A DNA stretch of 64,000 nucleotides, taken from positions 868,001 through 932,000 of the forward strand of contig NZ_OZ240671.1 in NCBI RefSeq assembly GCF_965198575.1, given 5' to 3'. The notes under the pieces are model-generated. The model worked only from the letters and a program-made list of their open reading frames with translations. It was not told the DNA's origin and ran no database searches. Within the stretch, counting starts at the first letter, position 1; every line of letters begins with the position of its first letter. The DNA comes from Lichenicola sp965198575 (GTDB lineage: Bacteria; Pseudomonadota; Alphaproteobacteria; Acetobacterales; Acetobacteraceae). The translations under genes were made by a program, and so were the position numbers. Positions 24,875 to 40,099 of the stretch are shown here, piece after piece.

Positions 24875-24902
24875 CACCCTCCGGCGTCGCTGCCGGAGGG
24901 TG
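24875..24902 (-). repeat. Second perfect hairpin between the rpoC stop and its terminator
   Basis: An 11-bp inverted repeat (CACCCTCCGGC at 24875-24885 and 24892-24902, loop of six) begins nine bases past the rpoC stop codon. No T-run follows it before the main terminator stem. It may protect the 3' end of the rpoBC mRNA or act with the terminator as a tandem structure. Confidence 0.75.
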
Positions 24903-24911
24903 GGAGGCAGC

Positions 24912-29114
<4,203 letters not shown>

Positions 29115-29136
29115 GCGCCGAAACCCCTCACGAAAA

Positions 29137-29182
29137 GGCCATGGGCTCTGCCCTTGGAGCCCGCCAAAGGCTGAGCCTTTGG
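29137..29182. repeat. Two-hairpin palindromic repeat, copy 2 (rpoB-rpoC gap, reverse orientation)
   Basis: Read on the plus strand it contains an imperfect hairpin (CCATGGGC/GCCCTTGG at 39-46 and 50-57 of 29101+) followed by a perfect 8-bp hairpin CCAAAGGC-TGA-GCCTTTGG at 29164-29182. Its reverse complement has the same layout as copies 1 and 3: AAGG-type stem, GCGGG-type spacer, then GGGC-type stem. Confidence 0.78.
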
Positions 29183-29203
29183 AAACCGCTTAAAAAATGG
29201 AAT

Positions 29204-29244
29204 CTCAAGGCCCAGCCTTGAGCGGGTCCAGGGCAGAGCCCTGG
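29204..29244. repeat. Two-hairpin palindromic repeat, copy 3 (rpoB-rpoC gap)
   Basis: Two perfect 7-bp hairpins, CTCAAGG...CCTTGAG (29204-29222) and CCAGGGC-AGA-GCCCTGG (29228-29244), are separated by CGGGT. It is in inverted orientation to copy 2, with 21 bases between them. For transcription from rpoB to rpoC, the CTCAAGG hairpin is followed within five bases by a run of six T (complement of 29192-29197), which looks like a partial terminator or attenuator. Confidence 0.8.
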
Positions 29245-29254
29245 CCTTGCCTCA

Positions 29255-33427
<4,173 letters not shown>

Positions 33428-33776
33428 CGTATGTCCTGCCCCGTCACCAGCCAGCTTCCGCGAACCGCCAGGACAATCGCGGTGGAGCCGTCCCCGGCGC
33501 CGCGATCGTCCCGACCGAACCTTCGGCCGAAAATTCCGTTCGCAACCGGGCGTAGAGCCAGGTTACTTCCCACTCCGAGAGCGGGCCTTGCACTGCCACA
33601 AGCGCCCGACCGCACCGGGACCGTCCCGGGGATCAAGGCGCATTGCGTAGAGGCGCACGGCAGAGAGGGCGGGAACCATTCCTGATTCCCACCCTGTCCG
33701 CTAGGCGTTGATCGGGTGCCGGTTCGCTTCCAGGCCCATCGGACCGGAGGCTCCCTGCATCCCGCAGTTCGTGATG
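33428..33776 (-). promoter_or_regulatory. rplL-rpoB intergenic region
   Basis: A 349-base gap with no supported gene. Two hairpins can be seen: GGGAA/TTCCC at 33671-33690, and CCGGGA-CCG-TCCCGG at 33615-33629. In enteric bacteria this interval holds an attenuator and an RNase III site that set the rplL to rpoB ratio. Hairpins of that kind would fit, but no U-run follows either. I could not identify a convincing rpoB promoter by eye. Confidence 0.35.
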
Positions 33777-34154
33777 CTATTTGATCTCGACAGAGGCGCC
33801 CTGCTCTTCCAGCATCTTCTTGTACTTCGCGGCTTCGTCCTTGTTGACGGCTTCCTTCACCGTCTTCGGCGCGCCCTCGACCAGGTCCTTGGCTTCCTTG
33901 AGGCCCAAGCCGGTGATGGTGCGGATCTCCTTGATCACGTTGATCTTCTTCTCACCGGCCTTGGTGAGAATGACGGTGAACTCGGTCTGCTCCTCGACCG
34001 GAGCTGCCGGTGCGCCACCAGCCGGGGCCGCAGCGGCGGCGACCGGGGCAGCGGCAGAAACGCCCCACTTCTCCTCGAGGAGCTTCGACAGCTCGGCAGC
34101 CTCGAGAACCGTCAGGGTGGACAGCTCGTCAACAAGCTTGGACAGATCGGCCAT
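33777..34154 (-). CDS. rplL: 50S ribosomal protein L7/L12
   Basis: A 125-residue stalk protein. Residues 1-30 are the dimerisation domain (MADLSKLVDELSTLTVLEAAELS). An Ala/Pro hinge follows at about 35-55 (APVAAAAAPAGGAPAAPVEE). The C-terminal domain that recruits EF-Tu and other factors comes last (TEFTVILTKAGEKKINVIKEIR). The ATG at 34154 gives the canonical N-terminus. It follows rplJ by 84 bases. Confidence 0.98.
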   Translation of the reverse strand: MADLSKLVDELSTLTVLEAAELSKLLEEKWGVSAAAPVAAAAAPAGGAPAAPVEEQTEFTVILTKAGEKKINVIKEIRTITGLGLKEAKDLVEGAPKTVKEAVNKDEAAKYKKMLEEQGASVEIK

Positions 34155-34238
34155 GGTGTGAACTTCCTGATATAAACGCTGTGTGGTTCCGTGCAAGCCC
34201 GGTTCCCGAGCCTGCGATCACTTTTGACTTGAGGGCGC

Positions 34239-34787
34239 TTACGCGGCCTCGGCGTCGGTGCCAGTGTCGGCGACCGCGTCGCCCGTCTTGGCGTAGGCCC
34301 CGAAGACCCGTGCAAGCTGTCCAGCCGGCGCCTGCAGGATGCCCGCGATACGCGTGGCGGGGGTCGAGATGAGCCCCACCAGCTGTGCACGCAGAACGTC
34401 CAGCGACGGCAGCTCGGCAAGCGCCTTGATCCCGTCCGCATTGAGCGTCTGGGTTCCGAGCGCACCGCCGAGGATGACGAGCTTGTCGTTGGTCTTGGCG
34501 AACTCGACGGCCACCTTGGCCACTGCCACCGGGTCCCGTGCCCACGCAAGCGCGGTCGGGCCCTTCAGCAGGGGGGCGATGCCGTCGAATCGGGTCCCAT
34601 CCAGGGCGAGCGTGGCCAGCCGGTTCTTCGCAACCTTGAAGGTCGCACCGGCCGCGCGCATCCGGCTCCGCAGTACCGTCACCTGGGCGACCGTCATCCC
34701 GTCATTGCGGGTGACGACGACCATCGAGGTCTCTGCGAAAACGGCGGCGAGCGACGATACGAACTCGTGCTTCTCCGTACGGTCCAA
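34239..34787 (-). CDS. rplJ: 50S ribosomal protein L10
   Basis: A 182-residue L10, the base of the L12 stalk. I place the start at a TTG at 34787 (LDRTEKHEFVSSLAAVF, read as Met). A GGAG ribosome binding site sits seven bases upstream of it, and alphaproteobacterial L10 begins with this text; longer upstream frames are unlike the family. The C-terminal helix (IAGILQAPAGQLARVFGAYA) binds L12 dimers. TTG initiation would keep L10 synthesis low relative to L12. Confidence 0.93.
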   Translation of the reverse strand: MDRTEKHEFVSSLAAVFAETSMVVVTRNDGMTVAQVTVLRSRMRAAGATFKVAKNRLATLALDGTRFDGIAPLLKGPTALAWARDPVAVAKVAVEFAKTNDKLVILGGALGTQTLNADGIKALAELPSLDVLRAQLVGLISTPATRIAGILQAPAGQLARVFGAYAKTGDAVADTGTDAEAA

Positions 34788-35092
34788 ATCCCGTCTCCGT
34801 GGTGGCCCTCCAGGCAAGCGCCTGCAGAGCCGGGTTGCCCTAAGACCGTCCGCACCAGGGGTGCGAGCGATCCGGTTCGCCTGTCCGCAAGAAGTCGGAA
34901 CCACCAGAAAATCCGGTGTCTCCCGTCTCCCGCGCGCCGACCCTGGGGTCGATTAAGGCCGCCCCGAAAGGCTCAGCCGCGTGCGGTCTTGGACAGGTTC
35001 GGAAGACAGGGCCCTGAACGGACCCTGCCCCCTGTTCAGCGACGCCGGCTCCCGAGGGAACCGACGCCGTGCATTCTTTTAGACGCCGGCTC
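34788..35092 (-). promoter_or_regulatory. rplA-rplJ leader region
   Basis: A 305-base gap without a supported gene, in the position where many bacteria have the L10 leader, to which the L10-L12 complex binds to repress translation. Visible here are a triplicated GACGCCGGC motif (35040-35105, the last copy inside the end of rplA) and an imperfect hairpin around 35047-35065. Whether a true L10 leader fold exists needs a covariance search. Confidence 0.35.
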
Positions 35093-35788
35093 TCAGACGC
35101 CGGCGAGGGTCGAGACGTCGAGCTTCACGCCGGGGCCCATCGTCGAGGACAAAGCCGCCTTCTGCAGGTAGGTGCCCTTGGCGCCGGTCGGCTTGGCCTT
35201 CTGGATGGCGTCGACCAGGGCGCGGATGTTCTCCGCGAGCTTGTCGCCGTCGAACGAGGCCTTGCCGATGCCGGCATGGATGATCCCGGCCTTCTCGGCG
35301 CGGAACTCGACCTGGCCGGACTTGGCGGCGAGCACCGCGCCCTTCACGTCCATCGTCACGGTGCCGAGCTTCGGGTTCGGCATCAGGCCGCGCGGGCCCA
35401 GGATCTTACCCAGGCGGCCAACCAGGGCCATCATGTCCGGTGTCGCGATGCAGCGATCGAAGCCGATCTCGCCGGCCTGCACCTTCTCGGCGAGGTCCTC
35501 GGCACCGATCACGTCGGCCCCGGCGGCGAGCGCCTCCTCGGCCTTCGGGCCACGTGCGAACACGCCGACGCGCAGCGTCTTGCCGGTGCCGTTCGGCAGG
35601 CTCAGCAGGCCGCGGACCATCTGGTCGGCGTGGCGCGGATCGATGCCCAGGCCCAGCGACAGCTCGACGGTCTCGTCGAACTTAGCGGTCGCATTGCCCT
35701 TCACCAGCGCGATGGCGTCGGCGAGGCTGTACGACTTGTTATGCTCGACCTTGGCGGAAGCCGCCTCGAGACGCTTGTTCTTGGCCAT
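35093..35788 (-). CDS. rplA: 50S ribosomal protein L1
   Basis: A 231-residue L1 of the mobile stalk guiding deacylated tRNA from the E site. Segments FDETVELSLGLGIDPRHADQ, PRGLMPNPKLGTVT and the C-terminal KPTGAKGTYLQKAALSSTMGPG are diagnostic. In several bacteria L1 represses rplK-rplA by binding the mRNA. It follows rplK by three bases. Confidence 0.98.
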   Translation of the reverse strand: MAKNKRLEAASAKVEHNKSYSLADAIALVKGNATAKFDETVELSLGLGIDPRHADQMVRGLLSLPNGTGKTLRVGVFARGPKAEEALAAGADVIGAEDLAEKVQAGEIGFDRCIATPDMMALVGRLGKILGPRGLMPNPKLGTVTMDVKGAVLAAKSGQVEFRAEKAGIIHAGIGKASFDGDKLAENIRALVDAIQKAKPTGAKGTYLQKAALSSTMGPGVKLDVSTLAGV

Positions 35789-35791
35789 CGA

Positions 35792-36226
<435 letters not shown>

Positions 36227-36324
36227 ATCCTGGGCTCCTCAATCTGATGCCAGGACCGCGGTGCATGCGACGCCACCCGGCCCGAAGCCAGCTGGCACGT
36301 CTCCCGCGTTCCGTAGAGGGCGGG

Positions 36325-36353
36325 CGTTTACCGCGCGCGCCGCCGCCGCGCAA
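36325..36353 (-). promoter_or_regulatory. Possible promoter for rplKAJL-rpoBC
   Basis: On the minus strand TTGCGC (36353-36348) and TAAACG (36330-36325) are 17 bases apart. They lie about 100 bases upstream of rplK, between it and the divergent small gene. Both boxes are imperfect, so this is a suggestion only. Confidence 0.4.
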
Positions 36354-36388
36354 GCGAATTCCGCACATCCAGCCCAAGGAGCATGCTC

Positions 36389-36631
36389 GTGACGATCACC
36401 ACGCAGATCATCTACCAGCCCTACATTCGTGGCCCGAAAGGGGCCCTGAAGGCCGGGCCGGCGATCGCCTGCGCCACCGCCGACGCGGGCCTGGTCCGGG
36501 CCGAGCGCGCCCTTGCCGCCGGCAGTATCCTGGGTGCGCGGATCGTCAGGGTCAGCCACGACGACGATGCCGAGGAATTCGCCGACCCGGAATATCTCGG
36601 CCAGGTCGGCGAAGTTCCCGACGCAGACTGA
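36389..36631 (+). CDS. Small unknown protein (80 aa)
   Basis: The GTG at 36389 is chosen because AAGGAG lies seven bases upstream; an ATG six bases earlier is too close to that site. The protein begins with beta-prone text (TITTQIIYQPYIRGPKGAL). A small helical segment follows (AERALAAGSILGARIVRV), then a very acidic tail (HDDDAEEFADPEYLGQVGEV). No signal peptide, membrane helix or known domain is visible. It is transcribed divergently from rplK, where secE-nusG would be expected, and may share transcription with the small gene downstream. Confidence 0.65.
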   Translation: MTITTQIIYQPYIRGPKGALKAGPAIACATADAGLVRAERALAAGSILGARIVRVSHDDDAEEFADPEYLGQVGEVPDAD

Positions 36632-36739
36632 AAAGAGCCGGTGATATTAAAATCTGCCTGAGCCACGCAACCGGTTTGCCGAAACCGCGCTCCCCATGCG
36701 GCCGGCACACGAAGTCGGCAAAAGCAGAGGAAAATCCAG

Positions 36740-37069
36740 ATGCCGCAGTTCGACGCCACCATCAAGCACATCCAGGCGGGGCTCAAGGGCTTCACCGTCG
36801 CCGCCGCCGTGAAGAACATCGAAGGCTGGGAAGCCACCCTGGAGAAGGTCGAGGCGCCGGGCGTCAAGGGCATCATCCGTGACCTGGAGAGCCTCAAGAA
36901 GCACCTGCATGCCGACCCGATCGACGGCGCCGCGATCCGCAAGCTCGTCGTGAAGCTCGGCCACGAGACGGTGACCATCGCCGGCAAGGCCGACAGCAAG
37001 AACGCCGAGAAGATCAAGTCGCTCGGCGAAGCGCTGACCGCCGCTGCGGAAGAGCATGCCGACGCCTGA
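36740..37069 (+). CDS. Small helical unknown protein (109 aa)
   Basis: A GAGGAAA ribosome binding site precedes the ATG at 36740. The protein is Lys/Ala/Glu-rich and looks almost entirely helical (IKHIQAGLKGFTVAAAVKNI, LESLKKHLHADPIDGAAIRK, EKIKSLGEALTAAAEEHADA). It has no Cys and no membrane segment. The family is not recognised. It lies 108 bases after the previous small gene on the same strand and is convergent with the efflux operon, separated from it by a perfect hairpin at 37147-37171. Confidence 0.75.
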   Translation: MPQFDATIKHIQAGLKGFTVAAAVKNIEGWEATLEKVEAPGVKGIIRDLESLKKHLHADPIDGAAIRKLVVKLGHETVTIAGKADSKNAEKIKSLGEALTAAAEEHADA

Positions 37070-37146
37070 GCACGCTAAGGGCTTTCCCTCGATCGGAATG
37101 GATCGGGAGGAAGGCTCCAGCTCATCGTGTTCACGAGCATCCTTGG

Positions 37147-37171
37147 CCGACCGATAAGCAAGATCGGTCGG
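37147..37171. terminator. Hairpin between convergent transcription units
   Basis: A perfect 9-bp stem, CCGACCGAT (37147-37155) with ATCGGTCGG (37163-37171), and a 7-base loop. It sits between the end of the 109-residue gene and the end of the efflux operon. There is no clear T-run on either strand, so it may be a weak bidirectional terminator or an RNA end stabiliser. Confidence 0.45.
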
Positions 37172-37214
37172 ATCATGTTCTGGTTTGCACCTGGGCTGCA
37201 CCTGCGGGTGCGGC

Positions 37215-38777
37215 TCAGGTCCCCGGATAAGACGCTTCGGCGTTGCCTGCGCCGGTGCCATCCGGCCGCGGCCGCCGGTCGCTCCCGATGACCGCCAGTG
37301 GCTGGAAGGGCAGCACCCCGTTCTCGGACGGCAGATCGTCCATGCTCCAGCCGCCACCGAGCGCCCTGACCAGGTCGACCGTCGCCTGCACCCGCTGCGT
37401 CTCCACCTGTACCTCGGCGATCCGCGCGGTCAAAGCCGTCACCTGCGCCACCACTGCATCGAGGTAGTTGGTCAGGCCGCCCGTATAGAGCTGCAGCGTG
37501 ATCGTCTGGGCCTGCTCCGCCGACGTGACCGCCTGCGCCTGCTGCTGCGCCTCGGCCTGCAGCTGCGTGGTCAGCGTCAGCCCGTCCTCGACCTCCTGGA
37601 ATGCCGACAGCACGATCGAGCGATAGGCGTCCCGCGTCTGCGCGTATTGCGACCAGCTCCGCTGCAGCTCCGCCCGTCGCAGCCCGCCCTCGAACAGCGG
37701 CAGCATGGCGCCGGCGCCGATCGTCCATAGGCTGTTTGGCAGGCTGGCCAGGTTGAAGCCGGTATCCTCGAAGCCGCCGGTCAGGCTGATGTTGATGTCC
37801 GGATAGAACGCCGCCCGCGACACCCCGATGCCGGCATTCGCCGCCGCCATCTGCCGCTCCGCCGAGGCGATGTCGGGACGCCGCTGCAACAGCTGCGACG
37901 GCACCCCGGACGGCACCCTCGGGACCGTCAGGCGCGCATCATCGACCGGTGCGATGGCGAAGCTGCTCGGCGTCACCCCGACCAGCACTGCGATGGCATG
38001 CTGCAGCACCGCCCGCTGCGCCACCACGCCGGTCTCCAGCGCCTGGGTTGCCGCAAGCTGGTTTTGCGCCCGGGCCACGTCGAGCCCGGAGGCGATCTTG
38101 CCGGCCAGCCGCAGCGACGTGATCTCGACCGCCTTCCGGTAGAAGCCGATCGACTGCACGTACACCGCCGACTGGCTGTCGAGGCCGCGCAAGGCCACGT
38201 AGTCGTCGGCGAGCTCCGCCTGCAGGCTCAGCCGTGCGTTGGCGAGATTGGCGGCACTGGCCTGCGCCAGGCGCTTCTGCAGCCGGGTCTGGTTGCGGAT
38301 GCGGTCCCAGAAATCCGGCTCCCACGACGCGGTGCCCTCGATCTCGTTCGAGGAGGCCTCGTTCGGACCGCTATCACCGGTGCGGAACAGCTTGTGGATG
38401 CTCTGCCGGTTGTCGGTGCTCGACAGGTTGGCGCCGATCTGCGGGAACAGGTTGGCCCGCGCCTCGGCGGCAAGGTCACGCGCCTGAACATACTGCTCGG
38501 CGTAGGTCGCGAGGTCCGGATTGCCGGCCACCGCCTGGTCCTCGAGGCGATCGAGCAGCGGATCGCCGAACATCGTCCACCAGGGACCGCGCGGCAGCGT
38601 ATCCGCGGGGTGTGCCACGCCGAACGGCCCGGACCCGGCATAATCGGCCGGCAGCAGCTCGTGCGGCGGATCGTAGCGCGGCGCGAGATCGCAACCCGAT
38701 ACGAGGGCGAGTGCCGCCAAGGCGGGCGTGACCCGGCGCAACCATGCGCCGTCCCGGCCGGGGAACAGACGCCTCAT
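37215..38777 (-). CDS. RND efflux outer membrane lipoprotein (NodT/OprM type)
   Basis: A 520-residue outer membrane factor. The signal peptide ends in the lipobox LVSGC, with Cys29 as the probable lipidation site. Two OEP repeats follow. They are recognised by QAVAGNPDLATYAEQYVQAR in the first and by QLLQRRPDIASAERQMAAAN plus YPDINISLTGGFEDTG in the second. It forms the channel-tunnel of a tripartite pump. The start ATG overlaps the adaptor gene stop by four bases (ATGA), so it is the third gene of a coupled operon. The substrate cannot be told from sequence. Confidence 0.93.
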   Translation of the reverse strand: MRRLFPGRDGAWLRRVTPALAALALVSGCDLAPRYDPPHELLPADYAGSGPFGVAHPADTLPRGPWWTMFGDPLLDRLEDQAVAGNPDLATYAEQYVQARDLAAEARANLFPQIGANLSSTDNRQSIHKLFRTGDSGPNEASSNEIEGTASWEPDFWDRIRNQTRLQKRLAQASAANLANARLSLQAELADDYVALRGLDSQSAVYVQSIGFYRKAVEITSLRLAGKIASGLDVARAQNQLAATQALETGVVAQRAVLQHAIAVLVGVTPSSFAIAPVDDARLTVPRVPSGVPSQLLQRRPDIASAERQMAAANAGIGVSRAAFYPDINISLTGGFEDTGFNLASLPNSLWTIGAGAMLPLFEGGLRRAELQRSWSQYAQTRDAYRSIVLSAFQEVEDGLTLTTQLQAEAQQQAQAVTSAEQAQTITLQLYTGGLTNYLDAVVAQVTALTARIAEVQVETQRVQATVDLVRALGGGWSMDDLPSENGVLPFQPLAVIGSDRRPRPDGTGAGNAEASYPGT

Positions 38778-40099
38778 CGAGCGGTCTCGTCCCCCGCATC
38801 CGGCGCCGCGGCCGGCTCGACCATCGCGGACACGCCGCGTTGCGGCTCCCGGGCTGGCGCCGAGCCTGCCGCCTGGCCGGGCGGTTCTGCTGTCTCCGGT
38901 TCGCCATATCCGGCGACCGGCTGCACCGGCTTCACCTTCTGGCCTTCCAGCATCCCGATCGAGGGATTGTCGATCAGCCGGTCGGTAGCCTTCAGCCCGG
39001 CCAGCACCTGCACCGAGGTGCCGAGATTGAGTCCCAGCGTGATGTTCTGCAGGTGCACGCGGTCCTGCGCATCGACCAGCGCCACCTGCATTCCCTGCGC
39101 GCGGAACAGCAGCGCCTGCTCGGGCAGGATCAGGATGTCCTGGTTGGCGGGTGCGGTGAAATGCACCGTCGCGTAGCTGCCCGGCAGCAGCTCGTGCTTC
39201 GGGTTGTCGACGGTCAGCTCGGTCACCACCGTGCGGGTCTGCGGATTGACCGCCTTCGCGGTGGTGAGGAAGTGCGCCTGGTACACCCGCCCCGGCGATT
39301 GCGGCAGCGTCAGCGTCGCCACCAGGCCGGGCTTCAGGATGTCGGAATATTCCTGCGGGATCGAGGCGAACACCCGCATCTCGTGGATGTCGGACACGCT
39401 GAACAGCTCCTGGGCGCCCCCCCGTGCACCGACATCGCCGCCGCCGCCATTCACGTAGTCGCCGACATCGGTGAGCCGCGCCGTGACCACGCCGTCGAAC
39501 GGCGCCACCACATGCTCGAAGCCCGCCTGCGCCTGGTAGCGCACGACCTCCTGCTCGGCCGCGGCGACCTGGGCGGTCTCCGCCTGGGCGTTGGCGGTCT
39601 GCACGTCGACTTCCTGCTGCGACACCGCCTGGGTGCCGGACAGCGCCTGCCAGCGTTTGGCGGTCACCTGCGCCAGCCTGCTGCGGGCCTGCGCCACCGC
39701 GAGGGCGGCCTTGGCCTGCGCCAGCTGCGCGTCGATGGTCGGGCTGTCGATGACCGCGAGCAACTCGCCGGCTTTCGTCGTGGCACCGTAATCCTTGTAC
39801 CACATGCGGACATAGCCGGCGACCTGGGCGTAGATCGGCGCCTCGTACCAGGCATTGATGTTGCCCGGCAGGTTCAGCGACCGGCGTGGCGGCCCCGGCT
39901 GCGGCTTGATGAGCTGCACCCGCGGAATGGCGGCATCCTCGGCACGCGCGGTAAGGGCTGCCAGCGTGTTCTCCCGGCTCCAGATGCCGAACGCCGCCAG
40001 ACCCACCGCGACGATGCCGAGCCCCATCACGATCCGGCCGCCCCCCGATCGGCGATGTCCCTCCCGGGCTGCCGGCCCGGTCGAATGCGTGCCGCTCAT
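38774..40099 (-). CDS. RND efflux periplasmic adaptor (HlyD/MFP family)
   Basis: A 441-residue adaptor. One N-terminal membrane helix (IVMGLGIVAVGLAAFGIW) anchors it. The first half of the lipoyl domain contains VAGYVRMWYKDYGATTKAGE and the second half VVAPFDGVVTARLTDVGDYV. A helical hairpin lies between them, and beta-barrel and membrane-proximal domains follow. The C-terminal 60 residues are Pro/Ala/Glu-rich and longer than usual. Its start overlaps the permease stop and its stop overlaps the outer membrane factor start, both as ATGA. Confidence 0.93.
   Translation of the reverse strand: MSGTHSTGPAAREGHRRSGGGRIVMGLGIVAVGLAAFGIWSRENTLAALTARAEDAAIPRVQLIKPQPGPPRRSLNLPGNINAWYEAPIYAQVAGYVRMWYKDYGATTKAGELLAVIDSPTIDAQLAQAKAALAVAQARSRLAQVTAKRWQALSGTQAVSQQEVDVQTANAQAETAQVAAAEQEVVRYQAQAGFEHVVAPFDGVVTARLTDVGDYVNGGGGDVGARGGAQELFSVSDIHEMRVFASIPQEYSDILKPGLVATLTLPQSPGRVYQAHFLTTAKAVNPQTRTVVTELTVDNPKHELLPGSYATVHFTAPANQDILILPEQALLFRAQGMQVALVDAQDRVHLQNITLGLNLGTSVQVLAGLKATDRLIDNPSIGMLEGQKVKPVQPVAGYGEPETAEPPGQAAGSAPAREPQRGVSAMVEPAAAPDAGDETAR

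Noticed and set aside
33428..33776. Clear rpoB promoter
   Set aside because: TTG-like hexamers are present, but none has an acceptable -10 box at 16-18 bases.
36227..37214. tRNA gene beside rplK (tRNA-Trp is common near secE)
   Set aside because: No cloverleaf-compatible sequence with a T-loop signature was seen on either strand.
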